DNA of 64,000 nt from Phytopseudomonas seleniipraecipitans (GCF_900102335.1 NZ_FNBM01000005.1:310001-374000), one strand, 5' to 3'. Positions 9,242-22,701 are shown, counted from the first letter of the stretch. Translations and numbers: made by a program. The notes: generated from the sequence alone by a model not told the origin.

Positions 9242-10660
9242 ATGCGCATAAGCGCGCGATTGATTGCGGTCGGGTTGATGTGGGCGGTCATGGCTGCCGA
9301 CGTGTGGGCCGCATCGGATGTGCGCAGCGTTCGCCTGTGGCGCGCGCCAGATAACACACGTCTGGTTTTCGACCTCTCCGGGCCCGTGCAGCACAGCGTG
9401 TTTACCCTGTCGGCCCCGGACCGTATCGTCATCGACATCAGTGGCGCCAAACTGGCGACGCCGCTGGACAAGTTGGCGTTGAACAACACCCCGATCACCG
9501 CAGTGCGCTCCGCGCAGCGTACCGCCGATGACTTGCGCGTGGTCATCGATCTGTCGTCCCAGGTGACCCCGAAGAGTTTTACCCTGGCGCCGAACCAGCA
9601 GTACGGCAATCGTCTGGTCGTTGACCTGTTCGATCAGCCCTCGGACGCGGCGCCAAGCCTGCCTTCCACCACCACTGCCAGCGCCCCGCCTGTGCCGGTC
9701 ACGCCGACGCAGGCGCCGCCCAAGCTAGCGCCGGTGCCCGGCGGCAAACGCGACATCGTGATCGCCATCGACGCCGGTCATGGCGGTGAGGACCCGGGCG
9801 CCCTGGGCCCGACCAAGGGTCAGTTCGAGAAGAACATCACTTTGGCCATCGCCAAGGAACTGCAGCGCCAGATCAATGCCGAGAAGGGCTTCCGTGGTGA
9901 GCTGGTGCGCACCGGCGATTATTTCATCCCGCTACGCAAGCGCACCGAGATCGCCCGCAAGAAGGGCGCCGATCTGTTTGTTTCCATCCATGCCGACGCG
10001 GCGCCCCGCGCCGCAGCGTTTGGCGCGTCGGTGTATGCCCTGTCTGATCGCGGCGCCACATCGGAAACCGCGCGGTGGCTGGCTGATGCGGAAAACCAGT
10101 CCGATCTGATCGGTGGTGCCGGCAATGTCAGCCTCGAGGACAAGGACCGGATGCTCGCCGGCGTGCTGCTGGATCTGTCGATGACCGCCTCACTGTCGTC
10201 GAGCCTGAACGTTGGCCAGAAGGTGCTCGGGCAGATGGGGCAGATCACCCCGCTGCACAAGCGGCGTGTCGAGCAGGCCGGGTTCATGGTGCTCAAGTCG
10301 CCGGACATTCCATCGATCCTGGTGGAAACCGGGTTCATCTCCAATCCCAGTGAGGCGCGCAAGCTATTCACCTCGTCACACCAGCAAAAGCTGGCGCGCT
10401 CGATCGTCACCGGGGCCAAGCAGTTCTTCGAGCAGAACCCGCCGCCCGGTACCTATATCGCCTGGCTGCGCGACAACGGCAAGATTGCTCAGGGGCCGCG
10501 TGAGCACAGGGTAAGTCCGGGTGAAAGCCTGGCCCTCATCGCCCAGCGTTACCAGATCAGCCTGGCCACGCTGCGCAGTGCCAATTCGCTGAAAACCGAT
10601 GTCATCAAAGTCGGTCAGACGCTACAGATTCCCGCCACTTCGCTGGCTGCCCAGCCATGA
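9242..10660 (+). CDS. amiB: N-acetylmuramoyl-L-alanine amidase AmiB/AmiC type
   Basis: This periplasmic amidase cleaves the peptide side chain from muramic acid at the division septum. A signal peptide (about 1-22) ends near VWAAS. An AMIN domain (about 25-130) for wall and septum targeting is followed by a Pro-rich linker. The zinc amidase_3 domain (about 170-385) carries [18 protein letters not shown] and VETGF. A LysM repeat (about 421-466; [16 protein letters not shown]) ends the protein. The chosen ATG ([11 protein letters not shown]) gives the best signal peptide; an in-frame ATG at 9218 is the alternative. It overlaps mutL by 4 bp (ATGA), as in the conserved tsaE-amiB-mutL-miaA order. 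Confidence 0.94.
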   Translation: MRISARLIAVGLMWAVMAADVWAASDVRSVRLWRAPDNTRLVFDLSGPVQHSVFTLSAPDRIVIDISGAKLATPLDKLALNNTPITAVRSAQRTADDLRVVIDLSSQVTPKSFTLAPNQQYGNRLVVDLFDQPSDAAPSLPSTTTASAPPVPVTPTQAPPKLAPVPGGKRDIVIAIDAGHGGEDPGALGPTKGQFEKNITLAIAKELQRQINAEKGFRGELVRTGDYFIPLRKRTEIARKKGADLFVSIHADAAPRAAAFGASVYALSDRGATSETARWLADAENQSDLIGGAGNVSLEDKDRMLAGVLLDLSMTASLSSSLNVGQKVLGQMGQITPLHKRRVEQAGFMVLKSPDIPSILVETGFISNPSEARKLFTSSHQQKLARSIVTGAKQFFEQNPPPGTYIAWLRDNGKIAQGPREHRVSPGESLALIAQRYQISLATLRSANSLKTDVIKVGQTLQIPATSLAAQP

Positions 10661-12531
10661 ATGATGCGCTACGCATCCAGCTGCTGAGCCCGCGGCTGGC
10701 GAACCAGATTGCCGCTGGCGAGGTGGTCGAGCGGCCCGCTTCGGTGATCAAGGAGCTGCTGGAAAACAGCCTGGATTCCGGCGCCAAGCGTATCGACGTG
10801 GAGGTCGAGCAGGGCGGTGTGAAACTGCTGCGGGTGCGTGATGACGGGCGTGGCATCGCCGCTGACGACTTGCCCCTGGCACTGGCGCGGCATGCCACCA
10901 GCAAGATTCGCGAGCTCGAGGACCTCGAGCAGGTCATGAGCATGGGCTTTCGCGGTGAGGCGCTGGCCTCCATCAGTTCTGTCGCACGTCTGACCCTGAC
11001 CTCGCGTACCGCCGATGCCGATCAGGCCTGGCAGGTGGAAACCGAAGGTCGCGACATGCAGCCTCGCGTGCAGCCCGCCGCACACCCGGTTGGCACCTCG
11101 GTTGAAGTGCGCGACCTGTTCTTCAATACCCCGGCGCGCCGCAAGTTTCTGAAAGCCGAGAAAACCGAGTTCGATCACCTGCAGGAAGTGATCAAGCGTC
11201 TGGCCCTGGCCCGGTTCGATGTGGCCTTCCACCTGCGCCATAACGGTAAGAGCATCCTCTCACTGCACGAAGCCAATGACGATGCAAGCCGTGCGCGGCG
11301 GGTCGCCTCGGTGTGTAGTACCGGGTTTCTAGAGCAGGCGCTGCCCATCGATATCGAGCGCAACGGCTTGCATCTGTGGGGCTGGGTCGGCTTGCCGACG
11401 TTCTCCCGCAGCCAGGCGGACCTGCAGTATTTCTACGTCAACGGCCGCATGGTGCGCGACAAGCTGGTCGCCCACGCGGTGCGTCAGGCCTATCGCGACG
11501 TGCTGTTCAACGGTCGACATCCGACGTTCGTGCTGTTTCTGGAAATCGACCCGACAGCGGTGGACGTGAACGTGCACCCGACCAAGCACGAGGTGCGCTT
11601 CCGCGAGGGGCGCACCGTGCATGATTTTCTCTACGGCACCCTGCACCGGGCGCTGGGCGAGGTACGGCCCGAAGATCAGCTGGCGACGCCTGCTGCGGTC
11701 GAGACCATGCTGCGGCCCACCGGCCAGGCAGCGGGCGAGTTCGGTCCGCAGGGCGAAATGGGCCTGGCCGCCAGCGTGCTGGAACGCCCGGCTGAGTCAG
11801 TCTGGCGCTCGCCAGGCGCCGGCTACCAGGGGCAGCGCAGCGAGTCGTCACTGCCGGCCGCCGAGGCGCAAGGTGTTTACCGTGAGTTCTTTGCGCCGAT
11901 GCCGGCCGGCAGCGCGCCGGTCGCCTTGCCCGACGCTCAGGGCGATATTCCGCCCCTGGGCTATGCCATCGCACAGCTCAAAGGCATCTACATCCTTGCC
12001 GAAAGCGCACATGGCCTGGTCATCGTGGATATGCACGCAGCGCACGAACGCATCATGTACGAGCGCCTCAAAGTGGCGATGGCCAGCGAGGGGCTTCGCG
12101 GCCAGCCGCTGCTGGTGCCTGAGTCGATCGCGGTGAGCCAACGTGAAGCGGATTGCGCCGAAGAGCACGGCCAGTGGTTTCAGAAGCTGGGCTTCGAATT
12201 GCAGCGCCTGGGCCCGGAAACCCTGGCGATTCGGCAGATTCCGGCGCTGCTCAAGCAGGCCGAGGCGACGCGACTGGTCAGCGATGTGCTCGCTGATCTG
12301 CTCGAATACGGGACCAGCGACCGAATCCAGGCTCACCTCAACGAGCTGCTTGGCACCATGGCCTGTCACGGCGCGGTGCGCGCCAACCGTCGCCTCACGC
12401 TGCCGGAGATGAATGGCCTGTTGCGTGACATGGAGCAGACCGAGCGCAGCGGTCAATGCAACCACGGTCGGCCGACCTGGACGCAGATGAGCATGGATCA
12501 GCTGGACAAATTGTTCCTGCGCGGCCAGTAA
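10657..12531 (+). CDS. mutL: DNA mismatch repair protein MutL
   Basis: MutL couples MutS mismatch recognition to downstream excision. The 624-residue protein has the N-terminal GHKL ATPase with [20 protein letters not shown] and [13 protein letters not shown]. The C-terminal dimerisation domain has an endonuclease-type metal motif [12 protein letters not shown] (about residue 457), a form of DQHA(X)2E(X)4E with Met at the second position. [10 protein letters not shown] and CNHGRPT near the C-terminus match other endonuclease-associated motifs. It is therefore likely a nicking MutL, unlike that of E. coli; this is inference from the motifs. Confidence 0.97.
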   Translation: MNDALRIQLLSPRLANQIAAGEVVERPASVIKELLENSLDSGAKRIDVEVEQGGVKLLRVRDDGRGIAADDLPLALARHATSKIRELEDLEQVMSMGFRGEALASISSVARLTLTSRTADADQAWQVETEGRDMQPRVQPAAHPVGTSVEVRDLFFNTPARRKFLKAEKTEFDHLQEVIKRLALARFDVAFHLRHNGKSILSLHEANDDASRARRVASVCSTGFLEQALPIDIERNGLHLWGWVGLPTFSRSQADLQYFYVNGRMVRDKLVAHAVRQAYRDVLFNGRHPTFVLFLEIDPTAVDVNVHPTKHEVRFREGRTVHDFLYGTLHRALGEVRPEDQLATPAAVETMLRPTGQAAGEFGPQGEMGLAASVLERPAESVWRSPGAGYQGQRSESSLPAAEAQGVYREFFAPMPAGSAPVALPDAQGDIPPLGYAIAQLKGIYILAESAHGLVIVDMHAAHERIMYERLKVAMASEGLRGQPLLVPESIAVSQREADCAEEHGQWFQKLGFELQRLGPETLAIRQIPALLKQAEATRLVSDVLADLLEYGTSDRIQAHLNELLGTMACHGAVRANRRLTLPEMNGLLRDMEQTERSGQCNHGRPTWTQMSMDQLDKLFLRGQ

Positions 12532-12602
12532 GCAGCGGCCCGTGCTTGCGAGCGGCGGCCCGTGCCGTGAAAATGGGCCGCCGTTTTATCCGAGTTCCGC
12601 CG

Positions 12603-13932
<1,330 letters not shown>

Positions 13933-13946
13933 TCCAGGGGGCTGCA

Positions 13947-15248
13947 TTGTTCTTCGAACGCCATGAAGGGGGTGAACGGGCTATTCTGGTTCATCTGGAT
14001 AGCCAAAACACCGAGGCGAGCGAGGATCCCCAGGAGTTTAAAGAGCTGGCTCTTTCTGCTGGCGCCGATACGGTGGCTTTTTTCAGTGTGCCGAACAGTC
14101 GGCCCACGGCGAAATTCCTAATCGGCAGCGGCAAGGTGGAAGAGCTGCGTGATCAGGTTCACGCCCACGAGGCTGACCTGGTCATCTTCAATCATGTCCT
14201 GACGCCCAGTCAGGAACGCAACCTCGAACGCGTGTTCGAGTGTCGCGTCCTGGATCGTACCGGGCTGATTCTCGATATCTTCGCCCAGCGCGCGCGTACC
14301 CACGAAGGCAAGTTGCAGGTCGAGCTGGCTCAGCTTGACCACATGAGCACGCGGCTGGTGCGTGGCTGGACTCACCTTGAGCGTCAGAAAGGTGGTATCG
14401 GCCTGCGTGGTCCAGGTGAGACCCAGCTGGAAACCGACCGTCGCCTGCTGCGTGTGCGTATTCGTCAGATCAAACAGAAGCTGGACAAGGTGCGTAGTCA
14501 GCGTGAGCAGGCTCGTCGTGGGCGCAAGCGCGCGGATATTCCGTCGGTTTCCCTGGTTGGCTATACCAACGCCGGCAAGTCCACGCTGTTCAATGCGCTG
14601 ACCGAGTCCGATGTCTACGCCGCCGATCAGCTGTTCGCCACGCTCGACCCCACCCTGCGCCGTCTGCAGCTCGATGACCTGGGGCCGGTAGTGCTGGCCG
14701 ATACTGTGGGATTCATTCGCCATCTGCCGCACAAGCTGGTTGAAGCCTTCCGCGCCACGCTCGAGGAATCGAGCAACTCCGATTTGCTGCTGCACGTGAT
14801 CGACGCCCATGAGCCCGAGCGCACGGCGCAAATCGAGCAGGTACTGGACGTGCTGGGGGAAATCGGCGCGCAGGATCTTCCGATCCTCGAGGTTTACAAC
14901 AAGCTCGATCTGCTGGAAGGTGTCGAGCCGCAGATTCAACGTGACGCCAACGGACGACCGGAGCGGGTGTGGTTGTCCGCTCGCGATGGGCGCGGTTTGC
15001 CGCTGCTCAAGCAGGCCGTAGCCGAGCTGCTGAGCGACGACCTGTTCGTCGCGACTCTGCAGCTGCCGCAGGAGCTGGCGCGCCTGCGCGCACAGTTTTT
15101 CGAGTTGGGCGCGGTGCAGCAGGAGTCTTACGCCGATGATGGCAGCAGCCTGTTGCAGGTACGCATTCCGCGCGTCGAATTGAATCGTTTGGTCAGTCGC
15201 GAAGGTTTGCAACCGCTAGAATTCATTGAGCAACACACTTTGCAATAA
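13947..15248 (+). CDS. hflX: Ribosome-associated GTPase HflX
   Basis: HflX splits or rescues stalled ribosomes, for example after heat stress. The 433-residue protein has an N-terminal nucleotide-binding region, a coiled-coil arm (about 155-195, RRLLRVRIRQIKQKLDKVRS) and a GTPase domain with VSLVGYTNAGKSTLFNALT (G1), ADTVGFI (G3) and YNKLDLL (G4). The start is a TTG at 13947 giving MFFERHEGGERAILVHLD, 15 bp after the hfq stop with a G-rich site just upstream. No in-frame ATG lies near the conserved N-terminus. Confidence 0.96.
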   Translation: MFFERHEGGERAILVHLDSQNTEASEDPQEFKELALSAGADTVAFFSVPNSRPTAKFLIGSGKVEELRDQVHAHEADLVIFNHVLTPSQERNLERVFECRVLDRTGLILDIFAQRARTHEGKLQVELAQLDHMSTRLVRGWTHLERQKGGIGLRGPGETQLETDRRLLRVRIRQIKQKLDKVRSQREQARRGRKRADIPSVSLVGYTNAGKSTLFNALTESDVYAADQLFATLDPTLRRLQLDDLGPVVLADTVGFIRHLPHKLVEAFRATLEESSNSDLLLHVIDAHEPERTAQIEQVLDVLGEIGAQDLPILEVYNKLDLLEGVEPQIQRDANGRPERVWLSARDGRGLPLLKQAVAELLSDDLFVATLQLPQELARLRAQFFELGAVQQESYADDGSSLLQVRIPRVELNRLVSREGLQPLEFIEQHTLQ

Positions 15249-15345
15249 AGCCTGCGGCGGTGATTTTGCCGCTGGATGCGGGCATTCTGTAGCATTGGTG
15301 GGCGCGCCGTTGGCGCGTCTTTGCTTTATCAGTATGGAGAGCGCT

Positions 15346-16533
15346 ATGGCTTGGAATGAGCCGGGTGGCAATTCGAACAATCAGGATCCCTGGGGTAACG
15401 GCGGCCGTCGTGGTAATGGCGGCGGTGGCGGCGGTGACCGCAAGGGACCACCGGATCTTGACGAAGCCTTCCGCAAGCTACAGGACAGCCTCACTGGCTT
15501 GTTCGGTGGCGGCAAGAAACGCGGCAGTGACAACAATGGCTCCAGAGGCAAGGGTGGCGGCTTTGGCCTGCTGTTTGTTGCGCTGGCCGTGGTGGGCGCC
15601 TTTTGGCTGTACAACGCTATCTATGTGGTCGATGAGCAGGAACAGGCCGTCGTGCTGCGTTTCGGTAAATACCACGAGACAGTCGGCCCGGGTCTGAATA
15701 TCTATTTCCCGCCGATTGATCGCAAGTTTCAGGAAAACGTCACCCGGGAGCGTGCTTACAGCAAGCAGGGGCAGATGTTGACCGAAGACGAAAACATCAT
15801 CGAAGTGCCGTTGACCGTGCAGTACAAGATCAGCAATCTGCAGGATTTCGTACTCAACGTCGACATGCCGGAAACCAGTCTGCAGCATGCGACCGACAGC
15901 GCCGTGCGCCACGTGGTGGGTTCCACCGAGATGGATCAGGTGCTGACCGAAGGTCGTGAGCAGATGGCGGGCGACGTGCGCGAACGTCTGCAGCGTTTCC
16001 TCGACAACTACCGCACCGGTATCACCGTGACTCAGGTGAACCTGCAGAGCGCTGCGGCGCCGCGTGAAGTGCAGGAAGCGTTCGATGACGTGATCCGTGC
16101 CCGTGAAGACGAGCAGCGCGAAAAGAACCAGGCCGAGACCTATGCCAATGGCGTAGTGCCGGAAGCGCGTGGTCAGGCTCAGCGTCTGATCGAGGACGCC
16201 AGTGGTTATCGCGATGAAGTGATCTCCCGCGCCCAGGGTGAGGCGGATCGTTTCACTGCATTGGTGGCGGAATACCGCAAGGCACCAGAGGTGACGCGTG
16301 AGCGTCTGTATCTGGACACCATGCAGCAGATGATGAGCAACACCAGCAAGGTGCTGGTGACTGGCGACAAGGGGCAGAACAACCTGCTTTACCTGCCGCT
16401 GGATAAAATGATCGACAGCCGTGGTGGCAGCAGCTCGTCCACTGGCGCGACAGGTGCCGGCGCAGCTGATCTCGGTGCGCGTGTTGGCAACAATGCAGGG
16501 CAGACTGACTTGCGCACAAGGGAGAGCCGTTGA
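15346..16533 (+). CDS. hflK: FtsH modulator HflK
   Basis: HflK and HflC form the large membrane complex that surrounds and restrains the FtsH protease. The 395-residue protein has a Gly/Asn-rich cytoplasmic N-terminal tail (about 1-75), one membrane span (about 78-98, FGLLFVALAVVGAFWLYNAI), and a Band 7/SPFH domain (about 100-290). A helical segment and a flexible Ser/Gly/Ala tail follow. The ATG at 15346 (MAWNEPGGN) follows GGAGAGC. The stop codon overlaps the hflC start (TGATG). Confidence 0.97.
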   Translation: MAWNEPGGNSNNQDPWGNGGRRGNGGGGGGDRKGPPDLDEAFRKLQDSLTGLFGGGKKRGSDNNGSRGKGGGFGLLFVALAVVGAFWLYNAIYVVDEQEQAVVLRFGKYHETVGPGLNIYFPPIDRKFQENVTRERAYSKQGQMLTEDENIIEVPLTVQYKISNLQDFVLNVDMPETSLQHATDSAVRHVVGSTEMDQVLTEGREQMAGDVRERLQRFLDNYRTGITVTQVNLQSAAAPREVQEAFDDVIRAREDEQREKNQAETYANGVVPEARGQAQRLIEDASGYRDEVISRAQGEADRFTALVAEYRKAPEVTRERLYLDTMQQMMSNTSKVLVTGDKGQNNLLYLPLDKMIDSRGGSSSSTGATGAGAADLGARVGNNAGQTDLRTRESR

Positions 16534-17402
16534 TGAGCAATAAATCACTGGTGACCCTGATCGTAGGGGTGGTGCTGGCACTGATCGTCTGGAGCAGCTT
16601 CTACATCGTGGCGCAAACCGAGCGCGCGGTGCTGTTGCAGTTCGGTCGTATCGTCGAGCCCGATGTGCAGCCCGGTTTGCACGTGAAGATTCCGTACGTT
16701 AATCAGGTGCGCAAGTTCGATGCCCGTCTGCTGACGTTGGATACCGTCAACTCGCGCTTTTTGACGCTCGAGAAGAAAGCGCTGATGGTTGATGCCTATG
16801 CCAAGTGGCGTGTGCTCGATGCTGAGCGTTACTACACGGCAACCTCGGGCATGAAACAGATCGCTGATGAGCGTCTGTCGCGTCGTCTCGAAGCGTCGCT
16901 GCGTGACCAGTTCGGTAAGCGCACTCTGCACGAGTCGGTTTCTGGCGAACGTGATGCGTTGATGGCTGACGTGACCGCATCGCTCAACCGTGCGGCGCAG
17001 CGCGAGCTGGGTATCGAGGTGGTGGACGTTCGCGTCAAGGCCATCGACCTGCCCAAGGAAGTCAACCGCAGCGTCTTCGATCGTATGAGTTCGGAGCGTG
17101 AGCGTGAGGCTCGTGAGCATCGCGCCAAGGGTAAGGAGCTGGCTGAAGGTATTCGTGCCGACGCTGATCGTCAGCAGCGTGTACTGCTCGCTGAAGCCTA
17201 TCGTCAGGCAGAAGAGCTGCGCGGTGAGGGTGATGCCCAGGCCGCTGCGATCTACTCCAAGGCGTACGGTCAGGATCAGGAGTTCTACTCCTTCTACCGC
17301 AGCCTGAACGCCTACCGCGAGAGCTTCTCCGACAAGCGTGATGTGTTGGTGCTGGATCCGAGCAGCGACTTCTTCCGTTACCTGGAAAAGTCCAAGCCCT
17401 GA
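16533..17402 (+). CDS. hflC: FtsH modulator HflC
   Basis: This is the partner of HflK in the periplasm-facing SPFH complex. The 289-residue protein has one N-terminal membrane span (about 5-25, LVTLIVGVVLALIVWSSFYI) and a SPFH domain (RAVLLQFGRIVEPDVQPGLH). A charged helical part with EREREAREHRAKGKELAEG runs on to the end. The ATG at 16533 overlaps the hflK stop; a TTG one codon earlier is less likely. In P. aeruginosa a small DUF2065 gene follows hflC; I find none here. Confidence 0.96.
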   Translation: MSNKSLVTLIVGVVLALIVWSSFYIVAQTERAVLLQFGRIVEPDVQPGLHVKIPYVNQVRKFDARLLTLDTVNSRFLTLEKKALMVDAYAKWRVLDAERYYTATSGMKQIADERLSRRLEASLRDQFGKRTLHESVSGERDALMADVTASLNRAAQRELGIEVVDVRVKAIDLPKEVNRSVFDRMSSEREREAREHRAKGKELAEGIRADADRQQRVLLAEAYRQAEELRGEGDAQAAAIYSKAYGQDQEFYSFYRSLNAYRESFSDKRDVLVLDPSSDFFRYLEKSKP

Positions 17403-17747
17403 TGGCTCTCTGAGCCACCAGCTGCAGGCCACAGGTAGCGCCTCGTGCGCGCCTGTCGCTTGAAGCTTGTGGCTTGAGGCTTTTCACGTGGTATGATGCG
17501 GCAGCCGGGAAAATCCCGGCTTTTTTACGCCTGTGGGAATCATGCGGCACGAACTGAGCGTTACGTTCTGTCTTTCAAGGCTTTTGACCTTGCCTCTTTC
17601 CGCGCCGCTGGCGTGGGGGCTTCGTGCAATCAATTCACTGATCGTATCGATGCCCGCTCCTGGAGCTGACCGGCCTGTTGCCGCGCTCGGCTTTCCATCC
17701 GCTTCACTGAAGGCTTGTGCCGCCCGAATCAAGAGGGAAATGGCGAA
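17403..17747. other. Intergenic region hflC-hisZ without a supported gene
   Basis: These 345 bp hold an imperfect palindrome made of gctgcaggcc and gcttgaagcttg-like repeats (17415-17480), a strong terminator hairpin, and a leader of about 220 bp before hisZ. A TATGAT hexamer at 17492-17497 could be a -10 element placed just ahead of the hairpin, which would make the hairpin an attenuator for hisZ. No good -35 accompanies it. A short open frame (17533-17760) has no recognisable product and overlaps hisZ, so I do not call it. Confidence 0.6.
17504..17526 (+). terminator. Rho-independent terminator after the hfl operon
   Basis: GCCGGGA / TCCCGGC stem with an AAA loop, followed by six T. It lies 101 bp after the hflC stop and may end the amiB-hflC transcript. 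Confidence 0.85.
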
Positions 17748-18932
17748 ATGGCGACCGTAGACCGCTGGCTGCTGCCAGATGGGATCGAAGAAGTATTGCC
17801 TCCAGAAGCGGCGCGCATCGAAGTCGCGCGTCGTCAGGTGCTGGATCTTTTCCAGCGCTGGGGCTATGAATTCGTGGTAACCCCGCATATCGAATACCTG
17901 GAGTCGTTGCTGACCGGTGCCGGTCAGGACCTGGATCTGCGCACCTTCAAGGTGACCGATCCACTGTCCGGCCGGCAGATGGGCTTTCGTGCCGACATCA
18001 CGCCGCAAGTGGCACGCATTGATGCGCATACGCTGCGTCGCGAAGGGCCGAGCCGCCTGTGCTACGCCGGCAGCGTGCTGCATGCACAACCGCGTGCATT
18101 GACCACCTCGCGCAGCCCGATTCAGTTGGGCGCCGAGTTGTATGGCGATGCCAGCCCGGCCAGCGACGTCGAGGTGATCAGCCTGCTGGTCGATACCCTC
18201 GAGTTGGCCAAAGTGCCGGACGTGCATATGGATCTCGGCCATGTCGGTATCTATCGTGGTCTGGCGCGTGCCGCCGAGCTGTCCGGGGAAGTCGAGCAAC
18301 AGCTGTTCGACGCGCTGCAGCGTAAGGCCATGGACGAAATCGATGCATTGACCGATGCCCTGCCGGACGCGCTGCGGCGCATGCTGCGGGCGCTCGGCGA
18401 GCTGTGCGGCGGGCGTGATGTGCTGGATCTGGCGCAAGCCTGTCTGGTCGATGCGCCGGACGACGTGCACGCCGCGCTGGATGATTTGCTGGCCATCGCC
18501 GATTCGCTGGAGTTGCGCTATCCAGAGCTGCCGCTGTACTTCGACCTGGGCGAGCTGCGCGGTTATCACTACCACACCGGTGTGGTGTTCGCCGCGTTCG
18601 TGCCGGCTGTTGGGCAAGCGATCGCCCAGGGCGGCCGCTATGACGATATCGGCGCTGACTTTGGTCGCGCTCGTCCTGCCACCGGCTTCTCCACCGACCT
18701 GAAAACGCTAGTGACGCTGGGCAATATGCCGCTTGGCGAAGAGCCGGCTGGCATCTGGTCGCCGGACAGCCATGACGTTTACCTGTGGCAGGCGGTTCGC
18801 CGTCTGCGTGCCGATGGTGAGCGCGTGGTGCAGGCGTTGCCGGGGCAGGAGCTGGGCGAGGCTGCGCAAGCGCGCTGTGATCGCCAATTGTTATTGCGTG
18901 ACGGTCGCTGGCAAGTGCTGGCGCTGGACTGA
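17748..18932 (+). CDS. hisZ: ATP phosphoribosyltransferase regulatory subunit HisZ
   Basis: HisZ is a histidyl-tRNA synthetase paralogue without aminoacylation activity. It pairs with the short form of HisG to make and regulate the first enzyme of histidine synthesis. The 394-residue protein keeps the class II synthetase core (motif 2-like [34 protein letters not shown]) but lacks the anticodon-binding domain expected in HisS. The ATG at 17748 ([18 protein letters not shown]) follows AAGAGGG. Its place upstream of purA is conserved in Pseudomonas. Confidence 0.96.
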   Translation: MATVDRWLLPDGIEEVLPPEAARIEVARRQVLDLFQRWGYEFVVTPHIEYLESLLTGAGQDLDLRTFKVTDPLSGRQMGFRADITPQVARIDAHTLRREGPSRLCYAGSVLHAQPRALTTSRSPIQLGAELYGDASPASDVEVISLLVDTLELAKVPDVHMDLGHVGIYRGLARAAELSGEVEQQLFDALQRKAMDEIDALTDALPDALRRMLRALGELCGGRDVLDLAQACLVDAPDDVHAALDDLLAIADSLELRYPELPLYFDLGELRGYHYHTGVVFAAFVPAVGQAIAQGGRYDDIGADFGRARPATGFSTDLKTLVTLGNMPLGEEPAGIWSPDSHDVYLWQAVRRLRADGERVVQALPGQELGEAAQARCDRQLLLRDGRWQVLALD

Positions 18933-18952
18933 GACGACCGCCGTGGTCGTCT
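18932..18952 (+). terminator. Hairpin after hisZ, weak or no terminator
   Basis: An 8-bp perfect stem (AGACGACC / GGTCGTCT) with a 5-nt loop directly at the hisZ stop. Only a short AT-rich stretch follows, so it may just reduce read-through into purA. Confidence 0.4.
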
Positions 18953-18979
18953 ATTCTGAATTACTTTCGCCGGCCGTGA

Positions 18980-20302
<1,323 letters not shown>

Positions 20303-20345
20303 CAGGTGCTGGCTCCCCTGGAGCCGTGACTGCAAACGATGAAAG

Positions 20346-20372
20346 CGGGCCGCCCTTGTGCGGCCCGTTTTT
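20346..20372 (+). terminator. Rho-independent terminator of purA
   Basis: CGGGCCGC / GCGGCCCG stem with a 6-nt loop, then five T. It lies 44 bp after the purA stop. Confidence 0.88.
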
Positions 20373-20493
20373 CGTTTGACGGGTGCTCGTTATCGGGCGC
20401 AATCTGGCCATGTGCCGCCATTCGGCACGCGCCTTGCTTTGTCTTGATCCTACCTTGAAGTCGCCGCTCCTCTGGCGGTCGGAGGATTCACCC

Positions 20494-22428
20494 GTGGTTG
20501 CTGTTCTGTCGTTGTTTCGAAGCCGTTTGCTGCTGCCCGTGTTCATTGCGCTGGGTGTCGCGCTGTTTGTCCAGGTGGTGCTGGTTCTGGGCTTGACCCG
20601 CAGCACGGTAGACGCGCTGGTGATGGACCTCGAGCGGCAGCTGGGCAGTGATGCCAGCCGTCTTTCCAGCGAGCTTGAACAAGCCAATCGGGACGTCTCC
20701 GCCAGCCTGGGCAGCCTCTCGACGCGCACGCGCGAGAGCCTTTCCGCCGGCTTGTCGAGTCGACTGGGCGAGGAGCGCGTGCAAATGCGTGCCAGCCTGG
20801 AGAAAAGCCTGAAGGATTCCGCCAACGATCTGGCGCAGTTGCTCGCTGCCGTCGCGCCACGAGCCATTTGGGATTCCGATATACCCGCGTTGTCAGAGTT
20901 CGCTCGGCGTGCGCAACGTAATCCCAATGTGCTGTTCGTCATTTATGACGACGCCGAGGGCAATCACTTGACCCGTTACCTCAACCGGCAGAACGAGCAG
21001 GTCAAGGTGCTGCTCGACAAAGGTGCCGGTGAGCGTGCGCTGGACAAAGTGATCGATGCAGCCAAAAACGACCCGACGGTGTATTTCGTGGAGGCCGGTA
21101 TCAACCCCAGTGGCGTGGAAATCGGCAGAGTGCTGATGGGCGTGTCCACTGCGGCGATCGATGCCGAGCTTGCCGCCATCGACTCACGCTTCGAGGCGCT
21201 ACTGGCCAGTGGCGGGCAGCTGGTCGCTGATAGCCTGGCGGGTGCGTCCACTGAAAGCGCTGCGGCACTATCGGCACGGCTGGCCGCGGCACAGCAGGCT
21301 GCGCAAGGCATGTCGGCGAACACCAGTGCTGCGGTCGACGCAGCCGCTTCCAATCTGCGCTGGCGCATTGGTTTGGGATTGGCGGTGGTCGGCCTGGTTG
21401 TATTGTTGGTTCTGGCGATTGTGTTGGGGCGCCGCGTGGTAGTCCGCTTGCGCACCCTGATCGCTGCCCTTGATGACCTGGCGGCAGGCGAGGGCGATCT
21501 GACCCGGCGTATCCAGATCGACAGCCGGGACGAAGTTGGCGAGATGGCCTCGGCAGTCAATCGGTTCGTTGCCAAATTGCAACCCATCGTGCGCGAGGCG
21601 GGTGATGTCGCGGTGCGTACCGGCCAGGAAATCAGCGCGTTGACAGCGCGCAGTGCGGCCGCCGAGTCGGCGGCCAAGCGGCAGCGTGATGAAGTGGCGG
21701 CCAGCCTGCAGGCGTTGGCGGCGATGGCCGATGAGGCGCAATCGGAAAGTCGTGCCATGCAGGAAGCCTTGCAGCGCGTCGAGGCGATTCGCCAGGCGGC
21801 CCAGGAAAACGCCACCATTGCCAACCGGGTCGGCGCCTCCATTGATGAGCTTGTTCAGCGTGTCGAGGCCGGTTCAGCGGTGATCGAACGGCTGGCGGAG
21901 CAGAGCGAGCAGATCGAGGTGGTGCTGACCGTCATTCGTTCCATCGCCGAGCAGACCAATCTATTGGCGCTCAATGCCGCCATCGAGGCGGCACGTGCTG
22001 GCGAGAGTGGTCGTGGCTTTGCAGTGGTTGCCGATGAGGTGCGCGCACTGGCCAGCAAGACCCAGCAATCGACTGGCGACATCCAGTCACATATCGTTGC
22101 TCTGCAGCAGGGCGCTCGCGAGGCGGTCGACGCAATCGGGCAGGCAGGTCAGCAGGCTGATCAGGGGCTGGCGGCGCTACGTGAGAGCGCGCGCATTCAG
22201 CAGACGGTGCAGCGCTCGGTGGAAGAGGTTCATGGGGCGATCAACGCAGCGACCCAGGCTGCCGCTCACCAGGCCGAGGGCGCCAATGCGGTGCGTGGGC
22301 GAGTCGAGGTGATTCACGTCGAGGCCCAGCGTGCGGCCGAGGCGGTGGCTGCGACGGCCAATAGCGGGCGTGTGCTGGATGGGCTGGCGGGGCAATTGAA
22401 AGCCAGCCTCGGGCAGTTCAAGGTCTGA
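20494..22428 (+). CDS. Methyl-accepting chemotaxis protein
   Basis: A transmembrane chemoreceptor of 644 residues. It has one span near the N-terminus (about 8-30, [21 protein letters not shown]), a periplasmic ligand-binding region of about 250 residues that I cannot assign to a named sensor family, and a second span (about 290-312, [21 protein letters not shown]). A HAMP domain follows, then the signalling domain with the hairpin tip [20 protein letters not shown]. The start is taken as the GTG at 20494, seven bases after GGAGGA; the longer frame from 20383 crosses the purA terminator region and lacks such a site. A receptor gene after purA also occurs in P. putida. The ligand is unknown. 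Confidence 0.92.
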   Translation: MVAVLSLFRSRLLLPVFIALGVALFVQVVLVLGLTRSTVDALVMDLERQLGSDASRLSSELEQANRDVSASLGSLSTRTRESLSAGLSSRLGEERVQMRASLEKSLKDSANDLAQLLAAVAPRAIWDSDIPALSEFARRAQRNPNVLFVIYDDAEGNHLTRYLNRQNEQVKVLLDKGAGERALDKVIDAAKNDPTVYFVEAGINPSGVEIGRVLMGVSTAAIDAELAAIDSRFEALLASGGQLVADSLAGASTESAAALSARLAAAQQAAQGMSANTSAAVDAAASNLRWRIGLGLAVVGLVVLLVLAIVLGRRVVVRLRTLIAALDDLAAGEGDLTRRIQIDSRDEVGEMASAVNRFVAKLQPIVREAGDVAVRTGQEISALTARSAAAESAAKRQRDEVAASLQALAAMADEAQSESRAMQEALQRVEAIRQAAQENATIANRVGASIDELVQRVEAGSAVIERLAEQSEQIEVVLTVIRSIAEQTNLLALNAAIEAARAGESGRGFAVVADEVRALASKTQQSTGDIQSHIVALQQGAREAVDAIGQAGQQADQGLAALRESARIQQTVQRSVEEVHGAINAATQAAAHQAEGANAVRGRVEVIHVEAQRAAEAVAATANSGRVLDGLAGQLKASLGQFKV

Positions 22429-22497
22429 CCGGGAATCGCTGGCGAGAGAGATCGGCAATTGCCGGTCTCGTTTGCCGATCACTTTTCAGCAGGCAAT

Positions 22498-22526
22498 AAA
22501 AAACCGAGCCATTGGCTCGGTTTTTT
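22498..22526. terminator. Bidirectional terminator, chemoreceptor gene and tRNA-Leu
   Basis: AAAAAACCGAGCC / GGCTCGGTTTTTT, a perfect 13-bp inverted repeat with a 3-nt loop. It can end the plus-strand chemoreceptor transcript and also the minus-strand tRNA transcript, whose last tRNA ends at 22532. Confidence 0.92.
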
Positions 22527-22531
22527 GAATT

Positions 22532-22618
22532 TGGTGCCCAGGAGAAGACTCGAACTTCCACGACCTTGCGGTCACTGATACCTGAAACCAGCGCGTCTAC
22601 CAATTCCGCCACCTGGGC
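22532..22618 (-). tRNA. tRNA-Leu (CAG), copy 1
   Basis: An 87-nt class II tRNA with encoded CCA. The acceptor stem is GCCCAGG / CCTGGGC with an A discriminator. The anticodon loop is TTCAGGT, giving anticodon CAG for CUG codons. A long variable arm and the T-arm GTTCGAGTC are present. Identical to the copy at 22702-22788. Confidence 0.97.
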
Positions 22619-22701
22619 ACTGCAGTAATGTTCACCGTTGCCGGTACGGATCATTACGTCCGTTATTTGCAAAGTAGGTTATCAAGCTACTTCACGAAAT
22701 T

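Noticed and set aside
17533..17760. A 75-codon frame upstream of hisZ as the missing DUF2065 protein
   Set aside because: The sequence lacks the two hydrophobic segments of that family, and the frame overlaps the hisZ start.
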